DNA from: Lineus longissimus
Lineage: Eukaryota; Nemertea; Pilidiophora; Heteronemertea; Lineidae
Assembly (NCBI RefSeq): GCF_910592395.1
Contig: NC_088315.1
Span: forward strand, 1,862,501 to 1,926,500
Direction: 5' to 3'
Length of the DNA stretch: 64,000 nt
The notes under the pieces: generated by a model
Seen by the model: only the letters and a program-made list of their open reading frames with translations
The model's database searches: none
Told to the model about the DNA's origin: nothing
Part shown: positions 63,938 through 64,000 of the stretch, piece by piece
Layout: each line of letters starts with the position of its first letter
Position numbering within the stretch: the stretch's first letter is position 1
Translations under genes and position numbers: made by a program

Positions 63938-64000
63938 GTATGTATGATTTGAGGTGTCTTCTCATTCAATACCTTCATGGATTCTTCACAGCTTTCAATA

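Overview
The window is nuclear DNA from an animal. Genes are interrupted by many short GT-AG introns, coding density is low, and the intergenic DNA holds tRNA-like SINEs, minisatellites and DNA-transposon remnants. The gene set (ciliary TMEM237, mitochondrial release factor, CPSF3, SLC6 transporter, NR1-type nuclear receptor, cysteine-string protein, SLC37A4) and the compact introns fit a marine invertebrate bilaterian, perhaps a lophotrochozoan or another non-vertebrate. I cannot name the species from the sequence.

Layout. On the minus strand at the left are TMEM237 (13-2258, C-terminus outside the window) and, upstream of it in tandem, MTRF1L (2874-6306). A repeat-rich stretch follows: a 56-bp palindromic tandem array (7279-7580) and a dispersed element with internal hairpin-forming units (7639-8930). 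CPSF3 (9452-15884, plus, 13 coding exons) runs toward a small four-helix membrane protein gene on the minus strand (17803-18301, DUF1761-like). From about 19.2 to 25.4 kb I see no convincing gene. An SLC6 amino-acid-type transporter occupies 28791-35751, with possible N-terminal exons at 25.4 and 26.1 kb. An NR1-type nuclear receptor with a very long hinge lies at 38509-43285. DNAJC5/cysteine-string protein spans 45648-53752, with a duplicated exon and a 15-nt candidate microexon. A 179-bp foldback, a second copy of the hairpin-unit element and a piggyBac-like TTAA-flanked element (59965-61018) precede SLC37A4 (61743 to beyond the window end).

The genes are functionally unrelated and independently transcribed; nothing resembles an operon or defence cluster. 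The protein assignments rest on motif and exon-phase consistency that I checked by hand: every listed exon chain stays in frame across all junctions. The most interesting points are the alternative C-terminal exons of DNAJC5, the SUMO-motif-rich receptor that seems to lack an AF-2 helix, and the repeat families, above all the piggyBac-like element and the hairpin-unit element found at three places.
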